Shown in pieces: positions 28,628 through 37,640 of a stretch of DNA of 64,000 bases. The number at the start of each line of letters is the position of its first letter. Position 1 is the first letter of the stretch. This DNA comes from Alcaligenaceae bacterium (GTDB lineage Bacteria > Pseudomonadota > Gammaproteobacteria > Burkholderiales > Burkholderiaceae_B), in the NCBI GenBank assembly GCA_029263615.1, contig JAJUFT010000003.1, positions 1 through 64,000 of the forward strand. The letters run 5' to 3'. Both the position numbers and the translations under genes were made by a program. The notes below the pieces were generated by a model. It was not told the DNA's origin, ran no database searches, and saw only the letters and a list, made by a program, of their open reading frames with translations.

Positions 28628-28888
28628 TTAACGGCGGCGACGTCCGGCGCTGGCGCCAGCGGGGCGGCCGGTGAGGTGACGGTAGACGATACGGGCCTTG
28701 CCGAGATCGTAAGGCGACATTTCCAGCGAGACTTTATCCCCGGCCAGAATGCGGATGTGGTGCTTGCGCATTTTGCCGCCGGTGTAGGCAACAACATTAT
28801 GGCCGTTGTCCAGCGTGACGCGGAAACGGGAATCGGGCAATACTTCAGTGACAAGACCACCCATTTCGATGAGTTCTTCTTTGGCCAT
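28628..28888 (-). CDS. infA: Translation initiation factor IF-1 (longer paralogue)
   Basis: An 86-residue S1/OB-fold protein: [40 protein letters not shown] and [18 protein letters not shown] are classic IF-1. The family norm is 72 residues; the extra basic tail ([14 protein letters not shown]) marks the longer paralogue that many Burkholderiales carry beside the IF-1 of the ribosomal-protein operon. A near-perfect AAGGAGGT Shine-Dalgarno precedes the ATG at 28888. pgi follows 71 bp downstream. Confidence 0.95.
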   Translation of the reverse strand: MAKEELIEMGGLVTEVLPDSRFRVTLDNGHNVVAYTGGKMRKHHIRILAGDKVSLEMSPYDLGKARIVYRHLTGRPAGASAGRRRR

Positions 28889-29294
28889 GAAACCTCCTTG
28901 TGTAAATCTGGCTGAACTCCAATGCCGCGCGCGTGCACGGTTGGAGCGTCGAACCCGCGGCCGATGCAAGGCCGGGGCGTGGGTTGATGCGTTCAATGGA
29001 ACGAATCGGCGGCGGGTACCTGATGCAGGCCCTGGGGGCCTTGAAGCTGCGCCACAAGGGCGTGGGACGGAAGTTGCGCCGGCCGTCAGGCAAATGGCGC
29101 GTTATGAGAGTGCGATATGAGCTGCGGGGATGATTCCGCAGGGCACCTGCCGTGAAAACCGTTGCATTGTAACATGTTCGAGTTCGAATGACTAGGGTTT
29201 TCCTTGATGGATTCCCGACGGCGGCTTTGCTTGGCCTTCAGCCAAACATGCTATCTTCTGACGCTTTCGCGTTCTCTCTCATTTTGAGTTCAGT
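28889..29294. other. 406-bp intergenic region between infA and rfbB
   Basis: Divergent promoter region. It contains the strong infA ribosome-binding site at its left edge and a perfect short inverted repeat TTGGC-CTTCA-GCCAA (29231-29245) about 50 bp before rfbB. I see no supportable reading frame, RNA gene or repeat in the rest. Confidence 0.6.
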
Positions 29295-30359
29295 ATGAAA
29301 ATACTCGTCACCGGTGGCGCCGGCTTCATTGGCTCGGCCGTTGTCCGTCACCTCATCCAGAACACAAAGGATAGCGTGGTCAATGTTGACAAGCTCACCT
29401 ATGCCGGCAATCTGGAATCGCTGGTCAGTGTGTCGGACGACCCTCGCTACGCCTTCGAAAAAGTCGATATCTGCGACGCCGCCGAGGTGGCGAGGGTATT
29501 CCGCGAGCACCAGCCGGATGCCGTGATGCATCTGGCCGCAGAATCGCACGTCGACCGCTCCATTGACGGACCCGCCGCGTTCATTCAGACCAACATCGTC
29601 GGCACCTACACGCTGCTGGAAGCGGCGCGGGAATACTGGCGCGGCCTGTCGGGCGAAAAGCGGGAGCGCTTCCGTTTCCATCACATTTCCACCGACGAGG
29701 TCTATGGCGACCTGGAAGGGCCGGATGACCTGTTCGTGGAAACCACGCCCTACGCGCCCAGCTCTCCCTACTCGGCGAGCAAGGCCAGTTCCGACCACCT
29801 GGTGCGCGCCTGGCGACGCACTTACGGCCTGCCGACCATCGTCACCAACTGTTCGAACAATTACGGGCCTTACCACTTCCCCGAGAAGCTCATTCCCCTG
29901 GTCATTCTGAACGCGCTGGAAGGAAAACCGCTGCCCATTTACGGCAAGGGCGACCAGGTGCGCGACTGGCTTTTCGTCGAAGACCACGCCCGCGCCCTGT
30001 GCCTGGTGCTCAAGGAAGGGGTCGTGGGGGAAACCTACAACATCGGTGGGCACAATGAGAAACGCAACATCGAGGTGGTGCGTTCAATCTGTGCCCTGCT
30101 GGAAGAACTGCACCCCCAGAAGCCGGGAGGCGTTGCGCGTTACGAAGATCTGATTACCTTTGTGGCAGACCGGCCGGGCCACGACCTGCGCTACGCGATC
30201 GACGCGAGCAAGATTCAGCGCGAACTGGGGTGGACCCCCCAGGAAACCTTCGACAGCGGCCTGCGCAAGACGGTGCAGTGGTACCTGGAGAACCAGGCCT
30301 GGTGCCGACATGTGCAGGACGGCAGTTATCAGCGCGAACGGCTGGGCGCCGGCAAGTAG
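29295..30359 (+). CDS. rfbB: dTDP-glucose 4,6-dehydratase
   Basis: A 354-residue extended short-chain dehydrogenase that makes dTDP-4-keto-6-deoxyglucose, precursor of dTDP-rhamnose and related surface sugars. The NAD loop [11 protein letters not shown], the catalytic STDEVYGDL, and YSASKASSD with its YxxxK pair are intact. rfbA, rfbC and rfbD do not follow, so rfbB is alone here and the rest of the pathway must be elsewhere. Confidence 0.95.
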   Translation: MKILVTGGAGFIGSAVVRHLIQNTKDSVVNVDKLTYAGNLESLVSVSDDPRYAFEKVDICDAAEVARVFREHQPDAVMHLAAESHVDRSIDGPAAFIQTNIVGTYTLLEAAREYWRGLSGEKRERFRFHHISTDEVYGDLEGPDDLFVETTPYAPSSPYSASKASSDHLVRAWRRTYGLPTIVTNCSNNYGPYHFPEKLIPLVILNALEGKPLPIYGKGDQVRDWLFVEDHARALCLVLKEGVVGETYNIGGHNEKRNIEVVRSICALLEELHPQKPGGVARYEDLITFVADRPGHDLRYAIDASKIQRELGWTPQETFDSGLRKTVQWYLENQAWCRHVQDGSYQRERLGAGK

Positions 30360-30384
30360 GCGAACGGGAAGCGTTGAACACGAC

Positions 30385-30404
30385 AGCCGGCCGACAGGCC
30401 GGCT
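30385..30404. terminator. GC-rich hairpin between rfbB and the YjfB-like gene
   Basis: A perfect 8-bp stem AGCCGGCC-GACA-GGCCGGCT lies 25 bp after rfbB and just beyond the 3' end of the convergent small gene. No T-run is present on either strand, so it is a probable but not proven bidirectional terminator. Confidence 0.5.
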
Positions 30405-30418
30405 GGAGCACGTCGCGC

Positions 30419-30610
30419 TCAGGCGTAGGTATTGATCTGGGTACCCAGGTGGCCGCTGGTGGCCAGACGGGGGGTGGCGGCTTCAATGATTTCCGTGACG
30501 GTGCGCGCCTGATGGTCGAGCGTTTCACGCAGCAGGTTCAACTGCGCCGACTGGTGCAGGTTGAAGTTTTCCAGGGTGAGTGCGGTGCTCACGGTTGCTT
30601 CAATGGACAT
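30419..30610 (-). CDS. YjfB-like putative motility protein
   Basis: A 63-residue helical protein resembling the YjfB family of small putative motility proteins: an Ala/Thr-rich start, a central helix (HQSAQLNLLRETLDHQARTV) and the C-terminal HLGTQINTYA, similar to the LGxxIDxxA end of the family. AGGAG lies 6 nt before the ATG at 30610, which decides the start over an upstream one. No flagellar genes are in the window. Family call is from pattern only. Confidence 0.7.
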   Translation of the reverse strand: MSIEATVSTALTLENFNLHQSAQLNLLRETLDHQARTVTEIIEAATPRLATSGHLGTQINTYA

Positions 30611-30697
30611 GGCGTCTCCTGTTGACGTGCGAACCATTGTACGGATGGAAACACTTTTGGGCTAGCATAAACGCTGTGGCACAGAGGAGTCCCCATT

Positions 30698-31546
30698 GTG
30701 AGTGCATGGAAAAGCATCGCCGTCTTCATTGACCCTGCCGATCCTGAATACGGCATCCTGGATTACGCCGGCTGGCTTGCTCAGCAGTGTGATGCCCACC
30801 TGATCGGTATCTTCAACATGGGCGGGCTGCCCAACGGCCCGGAGGCCCATACGCGGGTGCGCGGCGACGCCGCCATCCAGGATTGCATCGCGCGCCGTCG
30901 GGAACGGCAGGAACGTGCGGTTTTCGCGGCCGGCCAGCGCCTGGCTGATGTCGGCAACAAGCGGGGCGTTTCCGTCGAGTTCCGGGTTCTGTGGCGCGCA
31001 AACGAGGCCCAGGAAGCGGTGCTGAATTCCCTGCACTGCGACTTGGTCATCATTGGCGACCGCAAAGAAAGTGGTCTTCCCGAAAACGTCACCCCCGAGC
31101 GTGTGGTGTTCGAGGTCGGGGTGCCGGTCATCGTCGTGCCCGAAGGCTGGCAGCAGAAGGAACAGATCGGGGCGGTGCTGGTGGCCTGGAACGCGACCCG
31201 GGAAGCACGCCGGGCCATGACGGACGCCCTCACCTACATCACGCTGGCCGACAAAACCCTGCTGCTGGTGATCGACCCCGAAAAGGAAGAGGGGCGTTTC
31301 GGCGACGTTCCCGGCGCCGATGCGGCACGCCAATTGGCGCGCCACGGGGGCAACGTACAGGCGGTCGCAGAAAAGTCCTACGGGCGCCCGGTGGATGAAG
31401 TCATCCTGTCGATGGCGTCCAAGGAGGACGTCGACCTCATCGTCATGGGTGCATACAGCAAGCCCCGCACGCGCCAGCTGCTGTTCGGCGGCGTGACCCG
31501 GTCCATGCTCACCAACATCCGTCACCCCTTGTTGATTTCCCGCTGA
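30698..31546 (+). CDS. Tandem universal stress protein
   Basis: A 282-residue protein with two UspA domains. The second carries an ATP-binding signature (VMGAYSKPRTRQLLFGGVTRS: G-x2-G-x9-G-S-like), and the first ends near VPVIVVPEGWQ. Tandem Usp proteins act in stress survival. The start is GTG with AGAGGAG 10 nt upstream. An HdeD-like membrane gene follows 34 bp later, so the two are probably co-transcribed. Confidence 0.9.
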   Translation: MSAWKSIAVFIDPADPEYGILDYAGWLAQQCDAHLIGIFNMGGLPNGPEAHTRVRGDAAIQDCIARRRERQERAVFAAGQRLADVGNKRGVSVEFRVLWRANEAQEAVLNSLHCDLVIIGDRKESGLPENVTPERVVFEVGVPVIVVPEGWQQKEQIGAVLVAWNATREARRAMTDALTYITLADKTLLLVIDPEKEEGRFGDVPGADAARQLARHGGNVQAVAEKSYGRPVDEVILSMASKEDVDLIVMGAYSKPRTRQLLFGGVTRSMLTNIRHPLLISR

Positions 31547-31580
31547 GTGGCCCTGATCGGCCGCTGCCCAGGAGGCATCC

Positions 31581-32213
31581 ATGAACGATCGCCAGGCGCC
31601 CGACCCGTCCCGGCCACCGCCTCCCGACCCGGGGGGGGACCCTCGGCCGGCCCGGCTCTCGCCGCTGCTTGTCGATGCTCTGGTGCAAATGCATGCGCAC
31701 TGGGGCTGGTTTGTCGCCCTGGGCGTGGTGCTGCTGGTATTGGGCATCCTGGCGCTGGCCCATCTTTTCATCGCCACGCTGGCCAGCGTGGTCTTCATCG
31801 GCACGCTCATGGCGGTGGCCGGCGCGGGCCAGCTGGTCCATGCCTGGCGCGTCCGGCAGGCCCAGGGTTTCGTCCTGTGGAGCCTGAGCGGTCTATGCTA
31901 CCTGGCGGCGGGCCTGTTCGCCGTGTTCTTCCCGGTTCGCGGTGCCAGCTTGCTCACCCTGTTACTCGGTGCCCTGCTGATCGCGGTGGGCGTGCTGCGC
32001 AGCGGGCTGTGGTTCGGCCACCGGGGGCAGGCCGGCTGGGGCTGGCTCGGCGTCTCGGGCGGCCTGACGCTGCTGGTGGGCCTGCTGCTGGCATTCGACT
32101 GGCCTGGAAACAGCCTCTGGGTGCTGGGGGTGCTGTTGGCCGTCGATCTTCTCTTCCAGGGCTGGTCCGCTCTCTTGCTGGGGCTGGTGCTGCGCCTGGG
32201 GCGTCCAAGCTGA
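31581..32213 (+). CDS. HdeD-like (DUF308) membrane protein
   Basis: A 210-residue protein with a proline-rich cytoplasmic N-terminus (about 30 residues) and six hydrophobic segments in the HdeD/DUF308 pattern. E. coli HdeD contributes to acid resistance at high cell density. AGGAGG lies 5 nt before the ATG. Position after a universal stress protein is consistent with a stress role, but the biochemical function of the family is unknown. Confidence 0.85.
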   Translation: MNDRQAPDPSRPPPPDPGGDPRPARLSPLLVDALVQMHAHWGWFVALGVVLLVLGILALAHLFIATLASVVFIGTLMAVAGAGQLVHAWRVRQAQGFVLWSLSGLCYLAAGLFAVFFPVRGASLLTLLLGALLIAVGVLRSGLWFGHRGQAGWGWLGVSGGLTLLVGLLLAFDWPGNSLWVLGVLLAVDLLFQGWSALLLGLVLRLGRPS

Positions 32214-32294
32214 CCTTGTACGCTATGTCATGCTTGTTTACACTTGGTCGCGATGCGTCGGGGCGCCCCACACCCCGGGAGATCACAACATGAG

Positions 32295-35180
32295 ATGGGT
32301 GTTTTGGTGATCGCGTCCCTGTCGTCCCGTCTCTGGCGTACCGTGATGGACATGGGGCTGCGCAAGAAGGTTGCAGTGCTGTTCATCGGCATGCTGGTGG
32401 TGGCCGCGCTCAATCTGGGGCTGCTGCATCGGATGCTGCAGGACTTCAACGGCGTTGCGGCCACCGCAACGGTAGCCGGCAAGCTGCGCATGCTGGGCCA
32501 GAAATTGGCCTTCGAAACCCTTTCCATCAGCAATGGCCTGAGCAAAGCCTACGAAACGCTCGAACACGACATCATCGACTTCGAGGCCGCCTACCTGGTG
32601 CTGCGCAGTGGCGGCACCGCCTTCAACGAATTCGTCCGTCCTCTTGACACCTCCCATGGGCCATCACTCGATGCGGTATGGCTTGCCTGGCGCGACTATC
32701 GCGACCATATCCGGGAACTGGTGACTTCTTCCCGGCATTCGGATTCCGCCGAGATCACCACGCTGCAGCGGTCTCTGAGCGAGGTGTCGGGCCAATTGCT
32801 GTCCCGGACTGACGTCCTCATCCAGCGCCTGGTGCAGCGCGCTCAGGAAACCCAGAGCACGGCACTGGAACACATGTACCTGCTGCTGGGCTTCAACGCG
32901 CTCGTGCTGTTCCTGACCTATCTGGCGGTCAGCGGGCACGTGGTGGAACCCATTCAGAGGCTGGCGAGCTACTGTCGGCAGCTGGCCAAGGGAAATTACG
33001 ACACGCGCATCGATCATCCGCATGGCGACGAGATCGGTCAGCTGGCGCAGGCCCTGAATCAATCCGCCGGCACCATTGGCAAACTGCTGCGCGCCATCGC
33101 GCACGAACGCAAGGAACTACAGCGCACCAGTGCCATGTTTCACGGCGTGGCCCGCAACGCCGTGACGGGAGTGTTCGTCATCGATGGCGACATGCGGTTC
33201 CGCTACGTCAATACCAAGCTGGCAGAGATGTTCGGCTACCTCCCCGAGGAAATGTCCAACGCGCTGTCGGTCGAGGATCTTTTGATCAGCCCGGATTCGG
33301 ACGGTTGGTGGCATCAGCTGGCCGGCCACACCCGGCAGCGCGATACCCCGCTGCATTACGAAACCCAGGTTCGTCACCGCGACGGCACGCCGCTGGACAT
33401 CGAAGTCTTCGCGTCCCGGATGGTGCTGGATGGCGCCCCGGCCGTGATCGGCATCGTGCTGAATGTCACGGAACGCAAGCAGGCGGAGGCCTCGCTGCGC
33501 CGGGCCGCACTGGTCTATGCCAACACCAGCGAAGCCGTGGTCGTGACGGATGCCGACGGCATCATTCTGGACATTAATCCGGCTTTCACGGAGATCACCG
33601 GTTATTCGCCCGATGAGGCGCTGGGCCGGCCCATGAGCCTTCTCTCGTCGGGTTTCCATGGGCGCGATTTCTACAATGCCATGTGGCGCAGCCTGCACGA
33701 GACCGGCAAATGGTCGGGCGATATCCGCAACCGCCGGAAGGATGGCAGCGAGTATGTCGAACGGCTCACCATCGACACGTCCTACAACGAAAATGGCACG
33801 GTCAACTGCCACATTGCCCTGTTCTCGGATGTCACTGCCGAGCGTCACAAAGAAGAGACCATCTGGAGGCAGGCGCACTACGACCACCTGACCGGCCTTT
33901 CCAACCGGAAGATGTTCCACGAAGAGCTGGAACGGGCCATGGAAGAAGCGGCAAGCACGGGCGGCAGCATGGCCCTGATCTACATGGACCTGGACTACTT
34001 CAAGGAAGTGAACGATTCACTCGGCCATGATGTCGGCGACGAACTGCTCCAGGAAGTGGCCGGACGGCTGCGCCGCGCGGTGCGGGAGCGCGATCTGGTC
34101 GCGCGGCTGGGCGGTGATGAATTCACGCTGATTCTGCACAACGCCAGCCAGCGGGCGCATGTGGACGAGGTCTGTCGCCGGGTGCTCGCGTCCGTTTCCG
34201 AGCCGTATCTGTTCGGACAGCACTCGATCAGCGTGTCCGCCAGTCTGGGCGTCACCTTCTACCCTCACGATGGCAGCACCATCACGGAACTGATGCAGAA
34301 CGCCGACCTGGCCATGTACAGTGCCAAGGACGCGGGGCGCAATCAGTTCCGACACTTCACGCCCGCGTTGCAGCAACAGGCTCAGAATCGGCGTGAGCTG
34401 ATGCGCGAGCTGCAACATGCCGTGAGCCAGCAGGAGTTCGAGCTGTATTACCAGCCTGTGGTGGAGCTGGCCACCGGATGCATCTGCAAGGCCGAGGCGC
34501 TGATCCGCTGGCATCATCCCCAACGCGGGCTGGTGTCCCCGGCGGATTTCATCCCCCTGGCGGAGGACTCCGGACTGATCGTACCGATCGGGGACTGGGT
34601 GTTCCGCAGCGTAGCCGCTCAGCTGGCGCGATGGAGGAAGACCCTACGCACCGATTTCCAGGTCAGCGTGAACGTGTCACCCGCCCAGTTCATGTCCGAG
34701 GAGCTCGACCCCGCTGCCTGGCTGGCCTGCGTCACGCGTCAGGGGCTGCCCGTTTCCGCGGTGCTCATCGAAATCACCGAACGCGTGCTGCTCAAGGCCG
34801 ACAGTGCGGCCAAGAACAAGTTGCTGGCTTTCCGCGATGCCGGGGTGCAGCTGGCGCTGGACGATTTCGGCACTGGCTATTCGTCGATGGCCTATCTCAA
34901 GCGTTTCGACATCGACTACATCAAGATTGACCAGATGTTCGTGCGCAACATCACCTCCGATGCCGACGACCTCGCCCTGTGCCAGGCCATGATCGCCATG
35001 GCTCACCGGCTGGGGTTGAAGGTGGTGGCGGAAGGGGTGGAAACCGAAGCGCAGCACGCGCTTCTGATCGAGGCCGGTTGTGATTACGCTCAGGGCTTTC
35101 TCTATGCGCCGCCGGTGCCGACTGCAGAGTTTGAAGCCCTGCTGGAGCACGGCCGGCCCCAGCCGGCGCTCATTGACTGA
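32295..35180 (+). CDS. PilJ-HAMP-PAS-PAS-GGDEF-EAL signalling protein
   Basis: A 961-residue membrane cyclic-di-GMP enzyme. In order: a membrane helix (VAVLFIGMLVVAALNLGLL), a PilJ/NarX-like periplasmic sensor with an AGKLRMLGQKLA box, a second helix, HAMP, two PAS domains (about 285-400 and 405-520), GGDEF (intact RLGGDEF near residue 604) and EAL (KAEALIRW near 732; [15 protein letters not shown] and EGVE all kept). Both synthase and phosphodiesterase sites look active. The start is uncertain: ATG 32295, ATG 32253, or GTG 32307, which overlaps the stop of a six-codon frame starting at 32290. Confidence 0.93.
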   Translation: MGVLVIASLSSRLWRTVMDMGLRKKVAVLFIGMLVVAALNLGLLHRMLQDFNGVAATATVAGKLRMLGQKLAFETLSISNGLSKAYETLEHDIIDFEAAYLVLRSGGTAFNEFVRPLDTSHGPSLDAVWLAWRDYRDHIRELVTSSRHSDSAEITTLQRSLSEVSGQLLSRTDVLIQRLVQRAQETQSTALEHMYLLLGFNALVLFLTYLAVSGHVVEPIQRLASYCRQLAKGNYDTRIDHPHGDEIGQLAQALNQSAGTIGKLLRAIAHERKELQRTSAMFHGVARNAVTGVFVIDGDMRFRYVNTKLAEMFGYLPEEMSNALSVEDLLISPDSDGWWHQLAGHTRQRDTPLHYETQVRHRDGTPLDIEVFASRMVLDGAPAVIGIVLNVTERKQAEASLRRAALVYANTSEAVVVTDADGIILDINPAFTEITGYSPDEALGRPMSLLSSGFHGRDFYNAMWRSLHETGKWSGDIRNRRKDGSEYVERLTIDTSYNENGTVNCHIALFSDVTAERHKEETIWRQAHYDHLTGLSNRKMFHEELERAMEEAASTGGSMALIYMDLDYFKEVNDSLGHDVGDELLQEVAGRLRRAVRERDLVARLGGDEFTLILHNASQRAHVDEVCRRVLASVSEPYLFGQHSISVSASLGVTFYPHDGSTITELMQNADLAMYSAKDAGRNQFRHFTPALQQQAQNRRELMRELQHAVSQQEFELYYQPVVELATGCICKAEALIRWHHPQRGLVSPADFIPLAEDSGLIVPIGDWVFRSVAAQLARWRKTLRTDFQVSVNVSPAQFMSEELDPAAWLACVTRQGLPVSAVLIEITERVLLKADSAAKNKLLAFRDAGVQLALDDFGTGYSSMAYLKRFDIDYIKIDQMFVRNITSDADDLALCQAMIAMAHRLGLKVVAEGVETEAQHALLIEAGCDYAQGFLYAPPVPTAEFEALLEHGRPQPALID

Positions 35181-35186
35181 GCCGGC

Positions 35187-35804
35187 TCAATCGATGGCCA
35201 GCACCTTGCGGAGGTCTTCTGCGCTTTGTTCCGGCGTCTGTTCGTGGCGCAGGGCAATGCGCAGCTTGCCATTGCGATCGAACACGTAGGTCAGCGCCGT
35301 GTGCTCCATGGTGTAGGAGTTTCCGGTCGGAACTTTGGCGTAGTAGACGCGGTAGGCCTTGGCCACGGCGGCGGTTTCCTCCTCGGTGCCGTACAGGCCG
35401 AGGAAGCTCGGGTCAAAGGCCTGGGTGTATTCGCGCAGGACTTCCGGTGTGTCGCGTTCCGGGTCGACGGTGATGAAGAGCACCTGAAGTTTGTCGCCAT
35501 CGGCACCCAGCAGCGATTTGATCTGGGCCGCGTTGACCAGGGCCGTGGGGCAGACATCGGGGCATTGGGTGAAGCCGAAGAACATCAGCACCACCTTGCC
35601 CTTGAAGTCTTCCAGCGTGCGGACGCGGCCGTCCGGGTCCTTGAGCTGGAAGCCGTCACCGAAGGACGCGCCGGACAGGTCGATGCCATGTACATCCTGC
35701 AGCCCGGCCTGTGATTTTCCACAGGCTGTCAGACCGACCGTGAGCATGGCGGCGCATAATACCGAGAGAAAAGACCTGCGAAAGCCGGAAAAGGGTGAAG
35801 GCAT
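35187..35804 (-). CDS. Sco1/SenC copper chaperone
   Basis: A 205-residue thioredoxin-fold protein for copper delivery to cytochrome oxidase. A lipoprotein-type signal peptide ends at LTAC (Cys about 28). The copper-binding CPDVCP motif (about residues 82-87) and the distal His in MEHTALTYVF are present. It is a single gene between the convergent cyclic-di-GMP gene and the divergent slyX; no oxidase genes are in the window. Confidence 0.93.
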   Translation of the reverse strand: MPSPFSGFRRSFLSVLCAAMLTVGLTACGKSQAGLQDVHGIDLSGASFGDGFQLKDPDGRVRTLEDFKGKVVLMFFGFTQCPDVCPTALVNAAQIKSLLGADGDKLQVLFITVDPERDTPEVLREYTQAFDPSFLGLYGTEEETAAVAKAYRVYYAKVPTGNSYTMEHTALTYVFDRNGKLRIALRHEQTPEQSAEDLRKVLAID

Positions 35805-35997
35805 ACGGACTCCAGTGAAACAACGGAACGATCGACATGAAAAGCATACCCCAAAGCGTCGGGGCTGCCTTGATGCAGGCCAAATCGCGAGTGCATGCCC
35901 TCCATGCCGGTTGTCCGGGTGTGCCGCGGGCGGAGTCTGTCTGAGCGGTATGAGGGTTTACACTGGGTATTGGTCAATCTTTCGAGGAGACTGACAA

Positions 35998-36213
35998 TTG
36001 AAGGATGCCATCGAACAACGCCTTGTCGACATCGAACTCAAGCTGGTGAGCCTGGAAGACACCGTGCAGAGTCTGAACGAACTGGTCTACGAGCAGGGCA
36101 GGCAGCTCGATGAGTTGCGTGCGCTGTGCCGCGTGCTGGTCACACGCCTGGAAGCGTCGGGCGACGCCATGCCGGCCTCGGGTCCTGCGGATGAACGGCC
36201 GCCGCACTATTGA
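35998..36213 (+). CDS. slyX: SlyX-family protein
   Basis: A 71-residue coiled-coil protein with the family's alternating acidic/hydrophobic heptads (RLVDIELKLVSLEDTVQSLN) and the characteristic C-terminal PPHY. The start is a TTG with GAGGAGA 7 nt upstream. Function of SlyX is unknown. An MFS gene follows 20 bp later. Confidence 0.88.
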   Translation: MKDAIEQRLVDIELKLVSLEDTVQSLNELVYEQGRQLDELRALCRVLVTRLEASGDAMPASGPADERPPHY

Positions 36214-36233
36214 TTGATGTCCAGGGGCACTGA

Positions 36234-37634
36234 ATGACAAACCGATCCGGGGGCTGGGGCGAGCTGCTGTCGGGCCGCAATGGCCTGCGATCCCTTGCGC
36301 TGGCGGGTGGCGTGGCATTGCACGCCATCAATGTCTACATGGTCACGACCGTCCTGCCTTCCGCGGTTCGCGATATTGGAGGCCTGGCTTACTACGCGTG
36401 GAATATGACCCTGTTCGTGGCGGCCTCCATTTTCGGTTCGGCGGTCACGCCCCGTCTGCTCTCGAGCATGGGGCCGCGCCAGGCGCTGTCCTGGGCCATC
36501 GTCATCTTTGCGGCGGGCAGCGCTGCCTGCGCGATGGCGCCCACCATGCCATGGATGCTCGTGGGGCGCAGTGTGCAGGGCCTGGGCGGCGGGCTGTTGC
36601 TGGGCCTGAGCTATTCCTGCGTGCGCCTGCTCTTTGAAGAACGACTCTGGTCGCGGGCCATGGTGCTGGTGTCCAGCATGTGGGGAGTGGCCACCCTGGC
36701 CGGACCGGCCATCGGCGGCGTGTTTGCCCAAGCCGGGTACTGGCGCGGTGCCTTCTGGGCCATGCTGCCGCTATCAGCCGGGCTTGCCCTGCTGGTGCTG
36801 GCGCAGATTTCCGCATCGCAGCGCAGCAGCACCCAGCCCGCGGGAGCGCCCTTCGGCAAGATTGCCGTGTTGGTGCTGACCGTGATGATGGTCTCCGTGG
36901 GAAGCCTGTCGCCTTCCTGGTACTGGAACCTCGCTGCCGTTCTGGGCGGCATCGGCCTCACCGTACTCATCGCGCGGGCGGATCGCGACGCCAGCCGCCG
37001 CTTGCTGCCACAGGGGTCCTATCAGCCGGGGTCGGCCCTGGCCAGCCTGTATGCCTGTATCGCCCTGCTGAGCATCGGCGTGTGCACCGAGATCTACATT
37101 CCCTACTTCCTGCAGACCATCCACGGGCAGACGCCGCTCATGGCGGGCTACTGGATGGTGCTGATGTCCGCGGGGTGGACACTCGGTTCCTTCATGAGTT
37201 CGGGCCGTCGCAAGCCGGTGGCCGACCGCCTCATGTGGGTGGGGCCATGGGTATCGGCAGGCGGGCTGGTGGCGCTCGGTTTCCTGATGCCGTTGGGCTC
37301 GGGTGGCGGCGTCGTATGGGTCATGGTCCTGCCGCTGATTCTGGTGGGCGTGGGTATCGGGCTGTGCTGGCCGAACATGCTGACCCGTATCTTCAAGGCG
37401 GCGCCCATGGGCCAGGAAAACATTGCTTCGGCCGCGATCACGACCCTGCAGCTGTACGCGATTGCACTGGGTTCCAGCATGGCGGGTCTGGTCGCCAACC
37501 TGGCCGGCCTGGCCGACCCAGGAGGCGAGGAGGGCGCACGCCAGGCAGCCTATGCGCTGTTCCTGGTCTTTGCGCTGGCGCCCGTCGGTGCCGGCCTGAT
37601 GTCGGGCGGCGCGAGACGGGCAGAGGGGGCCTGA
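36234..37634 (+). CDS. MFS transporter, DHA2-like
   Basis: A 466-residue major facilitator with 13-14 hydrophobic segments. MGPRQALSWA is the loop 2-3 motif, and GRSVQGLGGGLLLGLSYSCV plus LAGPAIGGVFAQAGYWRGAF is the antiporter motif region, which suggests proton-driven efflux. The substrate cannot be inferred; there is no adjacent TetR/MarR-type regulator. Confidence 0.88.
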   Translation: MTNRSGGWGELLSGRNGLRSLALAGGVALHAINVYMVTTVLPSAVRDIGGLAYYAWNMTLFVAASIFGSAVTPRLLSSMGPRQALSWAIVIFAAGSAACAMAPTMPWMLVGRSVQGLGGGLLLGLSYSCVRLLFEERLWSRAMVLVSSMWGVATLAGPAIGGVFAQAGYWRGAFWAMLPLSAGLALLVLAQISASQRSSTQPAGAPFGKIAVLVLTVMMVSVGSLSPSWYWNLAAVLGGIGLTVLIARADRDASRRLLPQGSYQPGSALASLYACIALLSIGVCTEIYIPYFLQTIHGQTPLMAGYWMVLMSAGWTLGSFMSSGRRKPVADRLMWVGPWVSAGGLVALGFLMPLGSGGGVVWVMVLPLILVGVGIGLCWPNMLTRIFKAAPMGQENIASAAITTLQLYAIALGSSMAGLVANLAGLADPGGEEGARQAAYALFLVFALAPVGAGLMSGGARRAEGA

Positions 37635-37640
37635 GGCCGT

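Noticed and set aside
35178..35189. TGAGCCGGCTCA palindrome between the cyclic-di-GMP gene and sco1 as an operator
   Set aside because: It lies at the two convergent stop codons, where a regulator site is unlikely; no T-run for a terminator either.
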